Positions 12,781 to 24,710 of a stretch of DNA of 64,000 nt are shown piece after piece. The position numbers and the translations under genes were made by a program. The stretch is taken from assembly GCA_963693085.1 (NCBI GenBank), contig OY856409.1:1534751072-1534815071 (forward strand). Direction: 5' to 3'. A model generated the notes under the pieces. It was not told the origin of the DNA, ran no database searches, and saw only the letters and a program-made list of their open reading frames with translations. The stretch comes from Alisma plantago-aquatica. Lineage: Eukaryota > Streptophyta > Magnoliopsida > Alismatales > Alismataceae. Every line of letters begins with the position of its first letter. Position 1 is the stretch's first letter.

Positions 12781-13104
12781 TTGAGATTTGCGCAGAAGTC
12801 CTCCAAGTTTAAAAAAAAATATCACACGTGATATAGCCTTAACTTGCACAATAAAAGCGACGACGGCCTCCTAGTCGACAGACCAAATCAACAAACAAAC
12901 AACCAATGAGAGAACCGAGTTGGCAAGCAGACCGTAAAATTCTATTAAGTAACTTCACAAAGATTAGAAGGATTGTCACTCTCCCACAATAGAATTTTGT
13001 ATCCCACTCTCGCTCTCTTCTTTCTTGGTTGTCTGTATGCATTCTCCTGTATTAGCACACATAATGTTTGGCGCTATTCGACACACTGATAACTCATGTG
13101 TCTA

Positions 13105-13117
13105 CCTCTATTTATAG
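13105..13117 (-). promoter_or_regulatory. TATA box in the Copia LTR
   Basis: The minus strand reads CTATAAATAGAGG in the LTR-like segment, a strong plant TATA box at the position expected of a U3/R boundary. It supports reading this segment as an LTR. Confidence 0.55.
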
Positions 13118-13599
13118 GTACATGACATCCTCCTGTAAAGAAGTAAGAGAGTTACATCTATTCTATAAGGACTAGGAGAATGACATTAGAATAGGAGAAG
13201 GAAATAGTACTTGGACTCCACATTGGACATTATTTTTTCTTTCCCAATATTGTTGGGCTTAATTCTAATGCAGTTTGGATAAGAATCAAATCCTAAAAAT
13301 CTCCGCCTTGGATCTTATCCGCTGAAATATCTGCTCCCTCAAGAATTTTGCTCCTATTCTTCTTCTATTTGCTTCCACCCTCGTAAGCACTCTACCATTG
13401 CATGCCTATGAGGGATGCATGTCCAGACATGGCTGCACGGACCCTACATGTGAGAGCTCCTCAAGTTGCATAGTTTGAGAAATTACACCGCCTCCACATG
13501 CAATTGGAATAACTACAGCCTTCGTTGATTTGGCCCTTAATGCCATAGGTTTGTACCTTTTTCGAGGTCCACCTTCTCGCTGGTACTATGTGGTCGGTC

Positions 13600-14402
13600 T
13601 TGCCACGTCTTCTTACTTCCAATAGTTTTGCCTCTGCATCTGTTGAATTTTGTAGTCGGTCTTGCAGCCTCGCACATGACGGCCCTTGAGAGTTCAAGAG
13701 ATGTGGCACGTGTTAAGCTCACCTCACATGTCAATGTTTCATCTACGCCTCCAGTGGTAAAACTCCTATCAGCTACTCCTCTTTTAGTTAGAACCTCTCA
13801 ACTAATCGATATGTTCCTTTGGGCCAGGAACCCTTCATGATCACTTTCCCCTTACATGTGACTTGTACGACTCCACCTTGCTTTGAAATCTTACAACCGA
13901 TGGATTCAAGTGCCCTATCAGATATTAATTTCTTGAGACTGGGGACATATCAGACCCCCGACAATGTGCGATGTGCTCCATCATGCATCTTGAACGTAAT
14001 TGTTCCTATTCCGACGATTTAGTAGAGTTTGTCATCTGCCAATTGAATAGTTCCACGTGTCCGATGGAGAGATCCTTCATCGAGTACATCTCTCTTTGGA
14101 CATATGATGTAGCGAGAGTCTGAATCAAATATCCACCCATGATTGATACCTGATTTCATGACAGCTAGTGCTTTTGAATATCCTTCCACTGACAAGCAAA
14201 CTCCACTCTTCAACTGCTTCAGCGTTGGACAATCTTTTATTATGTGGCCCTCCTCGTCACATATATAGCTTACGTGTCTGTCTTTTCCCTTTTGATATTT
14301 CTTCCCGTAACCCTTGCTTTTGTAGTTGTCGTCTGTAACAATCAAAACATTTTTACTCGAGGAGGAAGATTCAGATGGCTTTTTCAAAGACTCTGCCTCC
14401 AA
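13600..14402 (-). pseudogene. Copia gag zinc knuckle / protease / pre-integrase fragment
   Basis: The frame from 14402 contains a gag zinc knuckle in degenerate form (CDEEGHIIKDCP, with the first C pair shortened), then a Copia protease region with FDSDSRYIICPKRD. Active copies have a D-S-G triad where this has D-S-D, so the catalytic glycine is lost. A stop lies at 14019-14021. The same frame continues with GIGTITFKMHDGAHRTLSGV and SIGCKISKQGGVVQV, the region before the integrase zinc finger. It was recognised by motif order and is clearly inactive. Confidence 0.7.
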
Positions 14403-15052
14403 TAATATATTTTACGTGGACGCGTAAATATTTGAAAAAGATTTGTTACACTACTGATCCGTCTTATTTTCTACCTTATCAAGTCTCAAATATGGTAACC
14501 AAGTGATGGCACGTTACCAATCAATTATATATTTTGACCCGTTCCAACATTTCTTCCACGATTCCACTGCTGTCCACCCTTTCCCTACCATATGTGTCTC
14601 CAATATATTCATTATGCATCTAACCATTCACTAATATCTCTCAGAGTTTATTATTAATACTTTGTGCTCGTTTTTAACGAAAAGAAATAAAGTAAAATCA
14701 CATGTGCGACGTAGTTGTTTAGTGTGAAATTGAGTAGGCTTAATCTAATAGAAAACATTGGAATAGTCTTTTGTGCATGCTCACATAATTCACCGAAGTT
14801 ACCAGAACCGCAATTCGTGATGTCCATGAAAATAATCATGTAAAACATTAGAAGGCATTCAATATTAGTAAGGATGAAAGCATATCCCTTTATTTCATCC
14901 CACCAATTACCTATTCTATAAATCCCATGCTTGGTATTATGTCAACTCATGAGAAAGAATTAACATGCTCTTCAACATATAGAACATAGGTGTAAATCCA
15001 AGGGAAAGAAAATAATTGGATTACATAAAAACAAGGAAGTAATGTGTTTAGG
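14403..15052. other. No recognisable feature
   Basis: AT-rich sequence between the Copia remnant and the repeat fragment at 15.05 kb. No gene, RNA or terminal repeat was recognised. Confidence 0.4.
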
Positions 15053-15657
15053 TTATATTTTTGAAGGTCAAAACTTGGTGTAATAATAGCTAATGGTTTT
15101 TGGGAAACTTATCACTCCTTGCTTCATCGAGAACTAACCTATGTAAGGCGCCTATGTGGTTATGGGGCAAAGCATGTGTGTCTTGCTGTGAGAAATTAGG
15201 TCATGTTATTCTGACGTTTACACCTCAAGAGTTATTTAACAACTTATTGTCTATTTATTTAGTAAAAGACAACTTTTTAACATCTAGTCGATTTCACCAT
15301 AGGACGGAAAATCTAACTATCAAGTGAAATATAAGTAGTGGATCAACCATGAGTCCACAGATCCATTACCCAACATCTTTAGGTGGGGTGAAACAAGTTA
15401 TTTTTGTAGTACCCTAATAATTTGAGAAGATGCTTGAAGTCATATATTAGCGAATAGATGGGGATGACTAGGAGGGGACACCCCATTGTCTTCAAATGAT
15501 TATTTATTTGGTGGAATTATGTTAATGATGTGATGTATTATGGAGGATGGTTATCCTATTCTTGTGACACCATGACCTATGTATGCAAGACATGTTGGTT
15601 TTGGTTGATCAAAATTTAATCATATAGCCATGGTGGGTTAGTCAGAGTGATCCCTAT
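15053..15657 (+). repeat. Repeat fragment shared with 41.2-41.8 kb
   Basis: This stretch is a diverged copy of about 41208-41803; both share TGAAGGTCAAAACTTG, AGAAATTAGGTCATGTT, TTATTTATTTGGTGGAATTATG and ATCATATAGCCATGGTG. Homology stops exactly where CACTA element A begins at 15658, so A inserted into, or recombined with, a copy of this repeat. Confidence 0.75.
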
Positions 15658-16125
15658 CACTACTACAGAAACCGCCTTTGGCGTCGGTTGTTTAACCCCT
15701 TTTGGCGTCGGTATCCGGCCGACGCCTATGTGGGCGCCGCTAAAGGTCGAACACTTCAGCGTCGGTTTTTTACCAGACGCCTATTTAATTACAAGCGTCG
15801 GGTGTTTATAAACAATCGACACCAAAAGGGTTCGCGCTACAGAAAACGGCGACATCTAGGAAAGCCCTTTGGCGTCGGGTATCTACTAAAAGACCGACGC
15901 CTACATGTATTAGAGACCAAGTACTGCGTTGGTCACATCAGGCGTCATTTTTTTACAAAAACCCGGCGCTGTACGTCTGTGCTGACGGTTTGTCTACTAA
16001 AAGACCGACGCCTACATGTATTAGAGACCAAGTACTGCTTTGGTCACATCAGGCGTCGTTTTTTTTACAAAAACCCGACGTTGTACGTCTGTGCTGACGG
16101 TTATCTGTAAATAACCGACGCCTAT
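15658..16125. repeat. Element A subterminal GCGTCGG motif cluster
   Basis: Repeated GCGTCGGTT and its complement AACCGACGC occur as close inverted pairs. Inside, a unit of about 118 bp is duplicated in tandem (about 15888-16004 and 16005-16123), each beginning with CTACTAAAAGACCGACGCC. In En/Spm such motifs are where the accessory protein binds during transposition. Confidence 0.8.
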
Positions 16126-16383
16126 ATCTATTTTTTTTTCATATCAGTTTGCAGGCCTGCTATGACTGGTCAGCAGGATGAGAACCTGCAGTTCAGTTTT
16201 CTGAACTGCAGGTTTACGACATCCATTGATATCAGCCTACAAACAGGCCACAAACCTGCAAAATTAACAAAAAAAGATTCACACAAGTAGATACATTCAG
16301 ACATCAATTCAATTCTCACGTTCACACATATAGAAACATTAAAATACATGTTTTAACATTCAGAAACATTCATTTACAAAGTA

Positions 16384-19300
16384 TCATTCAGCATCACTAT
16401 CAACATCCCAATTATATCTTACAATTACCATTGTTTGTATGGCTATTGCCCATTCTTCTCTTACTTCATTTAATGCTTCCCTCGTATATGGAGCATGTAC
16501 ATTTTTTAAGCGTTTGCCTATAGTGTGGTCAGTTTTAAACACATGCAAAGAGAATGATGTATATATATAAGTAATAATATAAAAATAAGATTTATATATT
16601 TCATACTAACTAATGAGACTATATATAATACCTCATGTATGGTATCGATGTCCAATGCGGTATGTTTGATAATCATCTGCATAAATCGCATCACATAGTA
16701 TGTGCATGCCCAGCCATTGTCTTGTGTAGCGCACTATAAATTGAAACATACAAAATAATACAACTAAGCACAATTCACATCAATAATATATACATTGGAG
16801 TCGGGAACTTACTTTTACGTTCTCCCAATTTATTGGCTGGTTCTTTTTCCTTGGGACCTTTCCTCCAGCCTTTTTGAATGCATCTAAACCCCTACATGTT
16901 AATATAACACAGTAAATTGCATAAGTAAATAGTAATGTAATAAAAGATGTTAACGGATATAAAAATGAAATATTTCTCACAAGAATAATGGCATTCTCAT
17001 TACGTGTCCAATTTTAGTGTTTAATGTACTTCCTGCGGGATCTAGATAATAAACATTGAACGTCCCGGGGACAATAACTAGTAGCTCCCAATGTCTACCG
17101 CTAGAGGTAAAAAGTTAACAATTAATAACTCAAAATGCAAAATAAAAATGGAATTTTCTTAAGTCCAAATTATAAATAAAGTAAACTTACTTGACATTGA
17201 ATGGAGCTATTATTATCATCTTCATTTGCTGACAAAAAATTGTAAAAGCATCTATACAATATTGTTGAACACTATCAGGGTCTTTAGCTACCATACTAAT
17301 CAATGATGGAATCAAAAATCTCACATGATCATATGCAAATTGTTTGCAATGATCTTCGACTAAGTAGCTGCAAAACATATAGGCGTATGCATTTATATAT
17401 AAGAAACCAGATCACCGGATCTTACACAAGGTATATGGATGTATAAACAAGATCTCACCTTATCCATGTCTCTATCATTGATGTATTCAGCCAATCATAC
17501 ATAAACAACTCAATAATATCCTGTATAAATAAAGAGTTGTCGTATGATTGACCTGCATAATCTGCATCTAAACAAACAATTATAGGACAATGTATATTAT
17601 GTGCCCATAGCCAACATGCCATTCCCCTACAAGCAGGACCTAACGGGTATGTTAGGTCAGTTGGAACCCAAGTTGGTAATGCGGGAAGTGGAGGTGGAGG
17701 CCTAGGTGCTCCTGGAGTCTTCTTTTTAACCTGTATATATAATTTCAGATCAGTTGACATCATATATACACATTAAAAGTCTAAATCAATGTAAATTTAT
17801 CTTACAATTTCAGTCGTGTAGAGGACATCTGCTTTGGGCCACAATATGACCCCGCCTTCTGCCTCACCAAGTCTATCAATATCTGGGTGGGCATATGGCA
17901 ACACAACTTCCCTCCAATCGGGTAATACATGTATCGGGCTCACACGAATGTAGCCCTGCGGCATTGGAGTCCCATGAAACGTTGCCCCAGGAAGGGACTG
18001 GTAAGCCTGCGCCTCTGTAACAACATAGTCTTGCATTCTTAAGCGGCATGGCTTCAATGCCTACAAATTTACGTAAAGAATGTTATACATATATACATAT
18101 CATCTTGAAAACATATCATCTTGAAAAGACTAGCTACAATGTCATAAACAATACTTACAGCAGACGTGTTAGGCGATGGGTCTCCAGGATTACTCGCAGT
18201 TTGTGCACTAGGAGAAGAGTGGGTCGCCATAGGCTGATTGGAAGCCTGAGATGCCTGCCACCGCAACAATTCTTCCTTGACCTTCTCAGCAACTACATCG
18301 TTGACCTTCTTAGCAACTATATCCTCGACACTGTTATTCTCCTATACATGGATAAAACAAACATTAGCTTCTTATTAAAGAATTTTCTTTTGCAGTAACA
18401 TTCTAAAAAAAGAATAGGATACCTCTTCTTGAGAAAGTCCCACTCTAGGTTTGCGCTGGGATGGCCCAAAGAATGCTTTGATGCCCACACCAGCGCCGAC
18501 ACCTCTAACACATCCAGGATGCTCTGGGTTACCCAGAGCAACTGTCAATTCATCCCTTGTGTCCTGAGGGATGAACGTGCCTTGTTTCCTCTGCTCGTGC
18601 AGCTCCCGCTAATCACCATAAACAGAAATTGGTAAGTTAACACCACAAATAATCAATATTCAAACGATTGCTCTAAGAGTTGTATTTTACCATTTTTGCA
18701 GCCGCCTCGGCAGTTACGGGCTTCTTTATTTCACCCTTCTTGTTTTTCCTGCCAGCTATCCAGATATCATGGCGAGGCAAGGGTGTGGCAGACTCCTGAG
18801 TATGAGTAACATCCTGAGTAGCCGCAGACTCCTGAGTAGCCACAGACTCCTCCTGTAGTCTTTGGCGAATGCTTGCATAGCCTTTTGGACCCATAGTGTG
18901 GTCATGCACATTCAGTGCACACCTTGCTTTTTGTGCGTCACTGAGGGCCTAGTTAGTATGCACATTTATAATTAGGTTAATAGAACTAAATGTTAATCTT
19001 GAATAGGTGAATACAATGTATATTAATTAAAATGGGAGTGACGCCTAATACCTTGAATTCTTCAGATTTTCTTGAAGCAACAAAATTGTCCCAATCTTCT
19101 TTGTCCAAGAAGTTCCATTGTTCAAGGGTTGACTTCTTCTTCTTATCACCCTCTTTTATGTATTCTCTGTTCAGATTTGTCCTGTAATTCCTAAGCATCT
19201 TTCCAGCGCGTTGCATCACACTTTTACGATGCAACATCTCATCCAATGCAAACAGATTCTGTAAAATAGAAATGTTATTAACTAGTATCCAAAAATAGAA

Positions 19301-19852
19301 TTGCAAATAATAGAATTTGTAATCTACAAAAAAGAATTGCAAATAATAATAACTCACGCATAAATCTTTCCATATCAAGTCTTTCTTCGCCTGAGGAACT
19401 TTATGCCAATTATCATACTTAACACCACAATGGCTTCGAGTGACAACCCCAAGATAGTTTATAAAATTATTGCGGTTCACTCTAGTTGCATTCCCTCCAT
19501 TATCAAACTCCACAACAAATTTGGATCCACTGCCACTCAGCGCAATTAACTTTTTCAACAGAGTGATACCCCTTTTCTTGTTAAGTTTTTGTTGCTGCAC
19601 ATCAAGTTGCTCAATTGCTTCAATGGGTACCTGTGCATCATCAACCTAAAATTTGACAAAAATAAACACACTGAATTAGGCCAATATATAAATATAGGAT
19701 ATATGACATAACTAGAAGATAATGAATTTTATAGAAATACAGGATATGTTTTTAGAACTTACATTGGTATCCTCGCCATGCTCGTCATGGACAGCATGCT
19801 CATCATGGACTTCATGCTCATCATGGACATCATTCTCATCATGGTCAGCCAT
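16384..19852 (-). CDS. CACTA element A accessory protein with C-terminal Ulp1-like (C48) protease domain
   Basis: A 13-exon model on the minus strand, all GT..AG except the last acceptor: 19763-19852, 19358-19645, 19052-19258, 18691-18948, 18423-18608, 18159-18341, 17806-18060, 17459-17730, 17191-17367, 16981-17100, 16813-16891, 16632-16733, then about 16551-16384. Exon lengths keep one frame, giving about 794 residues. The N-terminus is a D-E-H-x-V-H repeat. Residues about 30-370 resemble plant En/Spm transposase family proteins (GVKYDNWHKVPQAKKDLIW; ALGNPEHPGRVRG). The C-terminus is a Ulp1-type cysteine protease: His in GRHWELLVIV, Asp in VYYLDPAGS, and Gln/Cys in QDNGWACTYYVMRFM. The acceptor of exon 13 reads GCATG here but GCAGG in copies B and C, so splicing of the last exon may fail. 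Confidence 0.75.
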
Positions 19853-19975
19853 CTGAAAATGTCATTAAAAAGGCAAACATTTAGCATTTGTATCAACTAG
19901 AAAAAGGAAAACATCTAGCATTTGTATAAACTAGAAAAAGGAAAACATTTAGCATTTGTATAAACATACATGTCT

Positions 19976-22882
19976 CTAAAATTGTGATATTTTATCAATT
20001 AAAAATCCTTCATTGTGATCTCCACACACATATAAGTCATCATTAGCTTCAATACTTTGTGGAGTTGGCAACCCAACTAAGAATGGACTGGAGTCATCAT
20101 ACTTATCATAGTACTCTTCTTCATCTATAGGATCGTCAATGAACTGTCTTTTACCATGAAGAACAACCGACCATTTATCATTTGCAGGATCATCGATATA
20201 GAATATTTGTTTTGCCTGTGATGCCAATATGAATGGTTCAGCCTTCTCGCCAATCTTTTCAAAGTTCACCAAAGTGAAACTCAATTCATCCACTATAACT
20301 CCTTTGGTGTTATCAACCCAATTACATTTAAAGAGCGGAATTTTGAAATCTATGTAGTCATACTCCCAAATGTCTTCAATGACACCGTAATATGACATTT
20401 TAGCTTCACGTGGACTCTTATCCTTTGCACTTGCAAAGTACATAGTCGACGCTTGAAGAGTGACCCCACTATTTTGGACGACACTCTTATCATCTTGGCG
20501 CTTTGTGTAATATGTGAATCCATTAATGTCAAACCCTTCATAAGACATAACATTCAGTTTTGGTTTAAAGGCGAGGCATTTGATAGTTTCTGTAATATCA
20601 TTTGGTGTTTGAGATAGTTGATGTAAGACTTTATCTTCAAACCCCTTAGTAAAAGTCTTATTATGCTCTCTAGCAAGCCACATTGAACTTGCTCGAGGAT
20701 GTTGTCTCTTTATGAAATTGGTATGTTCCTCGATATAAACACTCACATCGTCCATATTCTGTAAAATATACAAGTGAGCTTGTTCCAACTGCTCACGGCT
20801 GATTACTTTCACCCGTGATCCCAAAATTCCTTTGCCCTCCTCAATATTCTTGTCATTATCAGGAGTGTCATTACAACTGAGAAAGTCAATGCAGAAATCC
20901 ATAACCTCTCTCGCCACATAACCTTCAATAATACTCCCTTCAGGACGATAACGGTTTCGAACATCACCTTTAAAAACGCTCATGTATCGTTCAAAGGGAT
21001 ACATCCAATGCAAGAAAACCGATCCCAAGATTTTCACTTCCCTAGTCAAGTGGACAACAAGATGTACCATGATATCAAAGAACGAAGGAAGGAAATACAT
21101 CTCAAGCTGACATAGGGTAACAACCACTTCTCTTTGCAAATTATCGAGAGTATCAGGGTCAATAACTTTGCTGCATAGACTGTTGAAAAAGAAACAAAGT
21201 CTGGTAATTACAAACCTTACATGCTTCGGAAATATAGATCGAATTGCCACAGGCAATATTTGTTGCATTAGAGTGTGACAATCATGAGATTTAAGACCTA
21301 TCAACTTCAGATCTTTCATTGATACCAATCTACGGATGTTGGATGAGTAACCATCTGGCACCTTAACATTTACCAAGCATTCACAAAAAGTTTTCTTCTC
21401 CTTTCTAGACAACGTGTAACAAGCGGGAGGTAAGTATGTTCTTTTATTACCCATTTCACGTAATTCTGTTAATTCTGACCTTATTCCCATTTCACGTAGG
21501 TCCAGTCTGGATTTTATCCCATCTTTAGTCTTACCTGGTATATTTAACAGAGTACCAATGATGCTATCACAGACATTTTTCTCAACGTGCATTACATCGA
21601 TACAATGCCTGACTGTCAAAGAACTCCAATAAGGAAGATCCCAAAAGATTGACTTCTTCTTGAATGAAGAATTGTCACTCCGTGTGGCCATACTACATTG
21701 TGATTTCTTACCAAATTAATTGACAATGTCTTTTACTCTTTCATAAACAACATCCCCTGGTATAGGTTTAGGTGCACTCCGTTCATCATTCCATCCATTG
21801 AATGCTTTGCACTTCCTACGATACGGATGGAATTTTGAAAGAAACCTTCGATGACCAAGATATACAGTCTTGCCGCCATGTTTTAGTCTTATTGAATCAG
21901 TGTTTTCTTCATGTATAGGACACGCTTTAACTCCTTTGACACTATATCCACACAAATTCCCATATGCCGGAAAGTCATTAATAGTGCAAAACAACATAGC
22001 GTACAAACGAAATGTCTCTCTTGCTGAAGCAGCATAGGTCATCACACCATCAGCCCAAAGTTTCTTTAAGTCATCAATCAAAGGTTCAAGATAAACATCG
22101 ATATCATTTCCGGGTTGTTTAGGGCCCGATATCAACAATGACAACATAACGTACTTATTTTTCATACACAGCCAGGGAGGAAGATTGTATATAACAAGCA
22201 TGACTGGCCAAGTGCTATGTTGGCTGCTCAATGTCCCGTACGGATTCATCCCATCTGTACAAAGCCCAAGTCTTAGATTCCTGACTTCTTCACCAAATTC
22301 AGGGTACAATACATCAATCTTCTTCCACTGTGGGGAATCAGACGCATGTCGTAGGATCCCATCATTATTTTTCTTAACATTTGCATGCCACCTCAAATTC
22401 TTCGCATCTTTCGGATTTGCAAACAAGCGTTGAAACCGTGATATTATAGGTAGATACCACAACACCTTGGCAGGAGAACCAGTTTTGGACTCCCCCGAAG
22501 TCATCAATTTATATCGTGACGCACCACATTTTGGACAATCTTTCAAATCTACATAGTCCTTTTGAAATAATAAACAATCATTCGGGCATGCGTGTATCTT
22601 TTTGGCCTCCATTCTCATTGGGCACAACATTTTCTTTACCTGGTATGTTGAGATTGGCAGCTCGTTTCCTTCAGGAAGCATTTCTTTCAACAAAGTCAAC
22701 AATTCAGTGAAGCTTTTGTCGCTCCATCTATTGTTAGCTTTCAACTTATACAATCTCAGCACAGCGCTAAGCTTCGTAAACTTAGCAGAGCCTGTGTATA
22801 ACGGTATCTCAGCATCATGATCAGTAGAACCTATCTGTAGGTTTTTTCCTATGTTCCTTGGCAAATCTAATAAACTGATCAA
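19976..22882 (-). pseudogene. CACTA element A TNP2 transposase, one in-frame stop
   Basis: This is the catalytic En/Spm transposase, a single frame of 969 codons broken by one TAA at 21716-21718. N-terminal part: GSAKFTKLSAVLRLYKLK, IHACPNDCLLFQKDY, a C-x2-C in CPKCGASRYK, and the TNP2 core (LGLCTDGMNPYG; GNDIDVYLEPLIDDLKKLW; DFPAYGNLCGYSVKGVKACP). After the stop: IDVMHVEKNVCDSIIGTLL, then DUF4218 (LIGLKSHDCHTLMQQILPVA; LEMYFLPSFFDIMVHL; WMYPFERYMSVFKGDVRNRY), and DUF4216 near the C-terminus (PLFKCNWVD; FYIDDPANDKWSVV). It ends at 19976. A preceding exon may exist: another frame at about 22960-22885 reads EFISGLDQFIRFAKEH. It is more complete than the D copy. Confidence 0.85.
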
Positions 22883-23384
22883 GACCAGATATAAACTCTT
22901 GTAAATTCACTCCTATGTTCCTCGACAAATCTAGCTTGCAAATTCACTCCATCATGAAATATAGGTAAGTACTACTGATAGATACTTCTTTGCATGTCAC
23001 AACAAGCTACCTCATATGTCATTTGCATTACTCAACATAAGAGACATTCAACATTTGTATCTTAGAATCCAGAGCACCATCTTCACCCTGGGTCTCAGCA
23101 ACATCCTTCACAGAAGCATGTTGATATTCCCATTTTTGTGATGTTTTTCCTGTCTGAATGAATGCAACTAGGCCTTCTAAGTTTCCTCTGTCTGTCTATG
23201 TTTTGTCATAGTGCATCGATTCATGTGCTTGAGTGATTTATGCACTACTCTTTTGCAGCTCTCATTTTAGATTTCGGAAGCTAGAAGTACTAAGAGAAGA
23301 AATAATGACTACAAAAAGGGCTCTCATTTCAGATTCTTACGACCATGTTGCTTGTGGTTTTGGTAAGATCAATAATTGTGGTGT

Positions 23385-23386
<2 letters not shown>

Positions 23387-23431
<45 letters not shown>

Positions 23432-23450
23432 TATATATATATATATATAT
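23387..23450. repeat. TA dinucleotide microsatellite
   Basis: A run of alternating T and A, interrupted once by TTGG at about 23429. Confidence 0.95.
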
Positions 23451-24289
23451 ATGACTAACTGCCTCCGATGATAGCCTAACCTAAAGTGAACTAATTTATG
23501 TTGTGCCATTTTCTCCTTCAACTAAACGAGCCCATGCTGTTGTCTTTCTCATAGACATCCCATCTTATATCTCCCATCTCTGATCTGTAAAGCGGGATAA
23601 CTGGAATAGGCATTTGCTTTTCTCGAATGAGTTCATTCATTTTGCTTTGTTTATGACCCCGTTTTCTTTAGGGATGTAGTTGTTCTAGTGATGAATAATT
23701 ACACAGGTGATGAACAAGATTTGGCCTATAATAGGTGGTTGGTGAGTATGCATATCTTTTGGCAAGTATGTGTATCCAGTATAGATGACTTCCTCTTAAT
23801 GTTTGGTCTCTAACTAATCATGTCTACTAATTTGAACTAATTACAGTAGAAGAATCTATCTGGGCTAGAGCAATGAGAGCTGCAAAGAGCAAAGGTTTAG
23901 GTGGTTTTTGTCATCCTGATGCTCACCTGAATGCGTTTAGCGTCAAGTTGAACTCATGCATCATTATAGCTAATTTCCCCTGCTGAGCAGTTAAGTCCAA
24001 TGACGATAAAACCAGTATCAAGTGATCATTGAATCCAAGGGAGGATAGCTTCTCTCATGCGTTTAGAGTTGCCCTATTATCAAGATCATAGTAGGAACAT
24101 TTCTTTTTTTTTTTTAATGTAAATTCCATGTAATCTGACTTCTTCACCCAAGACTTCATCTTAACCCTTTACTCTACTTGCATTTTTCCCTCTCTATTTT
24201 ATATTGCTTATGTTGAGGATCCATATGTTTCTGTAGAAGGTTTTGGGTTGATGTCTACATCTATATAGTTAGTAGCAAACAAGGTGGGT

Positions 24290-24710
24290 TTTGTGAGTAG
24301 CACGGTCGTGGTAGGTCACCACCGTCGTGCTAGGTAGGGTAGACCACGATCGTGGTAGATGGGTACGGTCGTAGGTTTATTCCATCAAAGTTAATAGGGT
24401 TTTGGTCGATTTTGGGCTGAAATGGCCATGACCGTGGTGATTAGCACAGCCGTGGTGGTGTCAGGGCGCAACGATCGTGGTGTCTAGCACGGCCGTGGTG
24501 GGCTAGGTGAAGTTGGTCGTGGTGATGTTGCACGGCCTATAGACGGTTGTTTTGTGGTGCACGGTTGTGGTGGATGTCACTGGCACGGCCGTTCTGTTCT
24601 GCACGGCCGTGCTGCTCTCTGCTTGACGTGGAGGTTGTCTGTTGATTTGTAAGTGACCTAGCACGACCGTTTTGTGGTACCACGGCCGTGCTGGGTCCTG
24701 GATCAGCACT
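24290..24710. repeat. Cluster of CACGGCCGTGG-like inverted motifs
   Basis: About sixteen near-copies of a palindromic core (CACGGCCGTGG, CCACGATCGTGG, GCACGGTCGTGG, CACCGTCGTG) are packed into 420 bp at irregular 15-40 bp spacing. The two overlapping minus-strand open frames here simply run through the repeats and are not considered genes. Confidence 0.85.

Larger units (their letters stand above)
12840..14402 (-). mobile_element. Ty1/Copia remnant with internal deletion and 3' LTR
   Basis: Minus-strand Copia element. The coding part (14402 to about 13600) covers the gag zinc knuckle, protease and the pre-integrase region. The RT-RNase H region is absent. A polypurine tract reading GGCGGAGATT lies at about 13298-13309, where a Copia 3' LTR should begin. 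The LTR-like sequence continues down to about 12840 and contains a TATA box. A matching 5' LTR was not found, so the element is deleted internally and truncated. Confidence 0.65.
15658..22960 (-). mobile_element. CACTA (En/Spm) element A, left end and gene body
   Basis: The left terminus is CACTACTACAGAA at 15658, followed by GCGTCGGTT-type subterminal motifs to about 16125. The genes lie on the minus strand, TNP2 first (22882-19976) and the Ulp1-type accessory gene second (19852-16384). The flanking trinucleotide is tat (15655-15657). No matching right terminus was found; the sequence after 22960 does not look like the GC-rich leader and subterminal region seen in elements B and C, so the 5' end of A is lost or displaced. 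Confidence 0.8.

Noticed and set aside
15688..16110. 140-codon frame in the element A left end
   Set aside because: It consists of translated subterminal motifs and of the 118-bp duplication.
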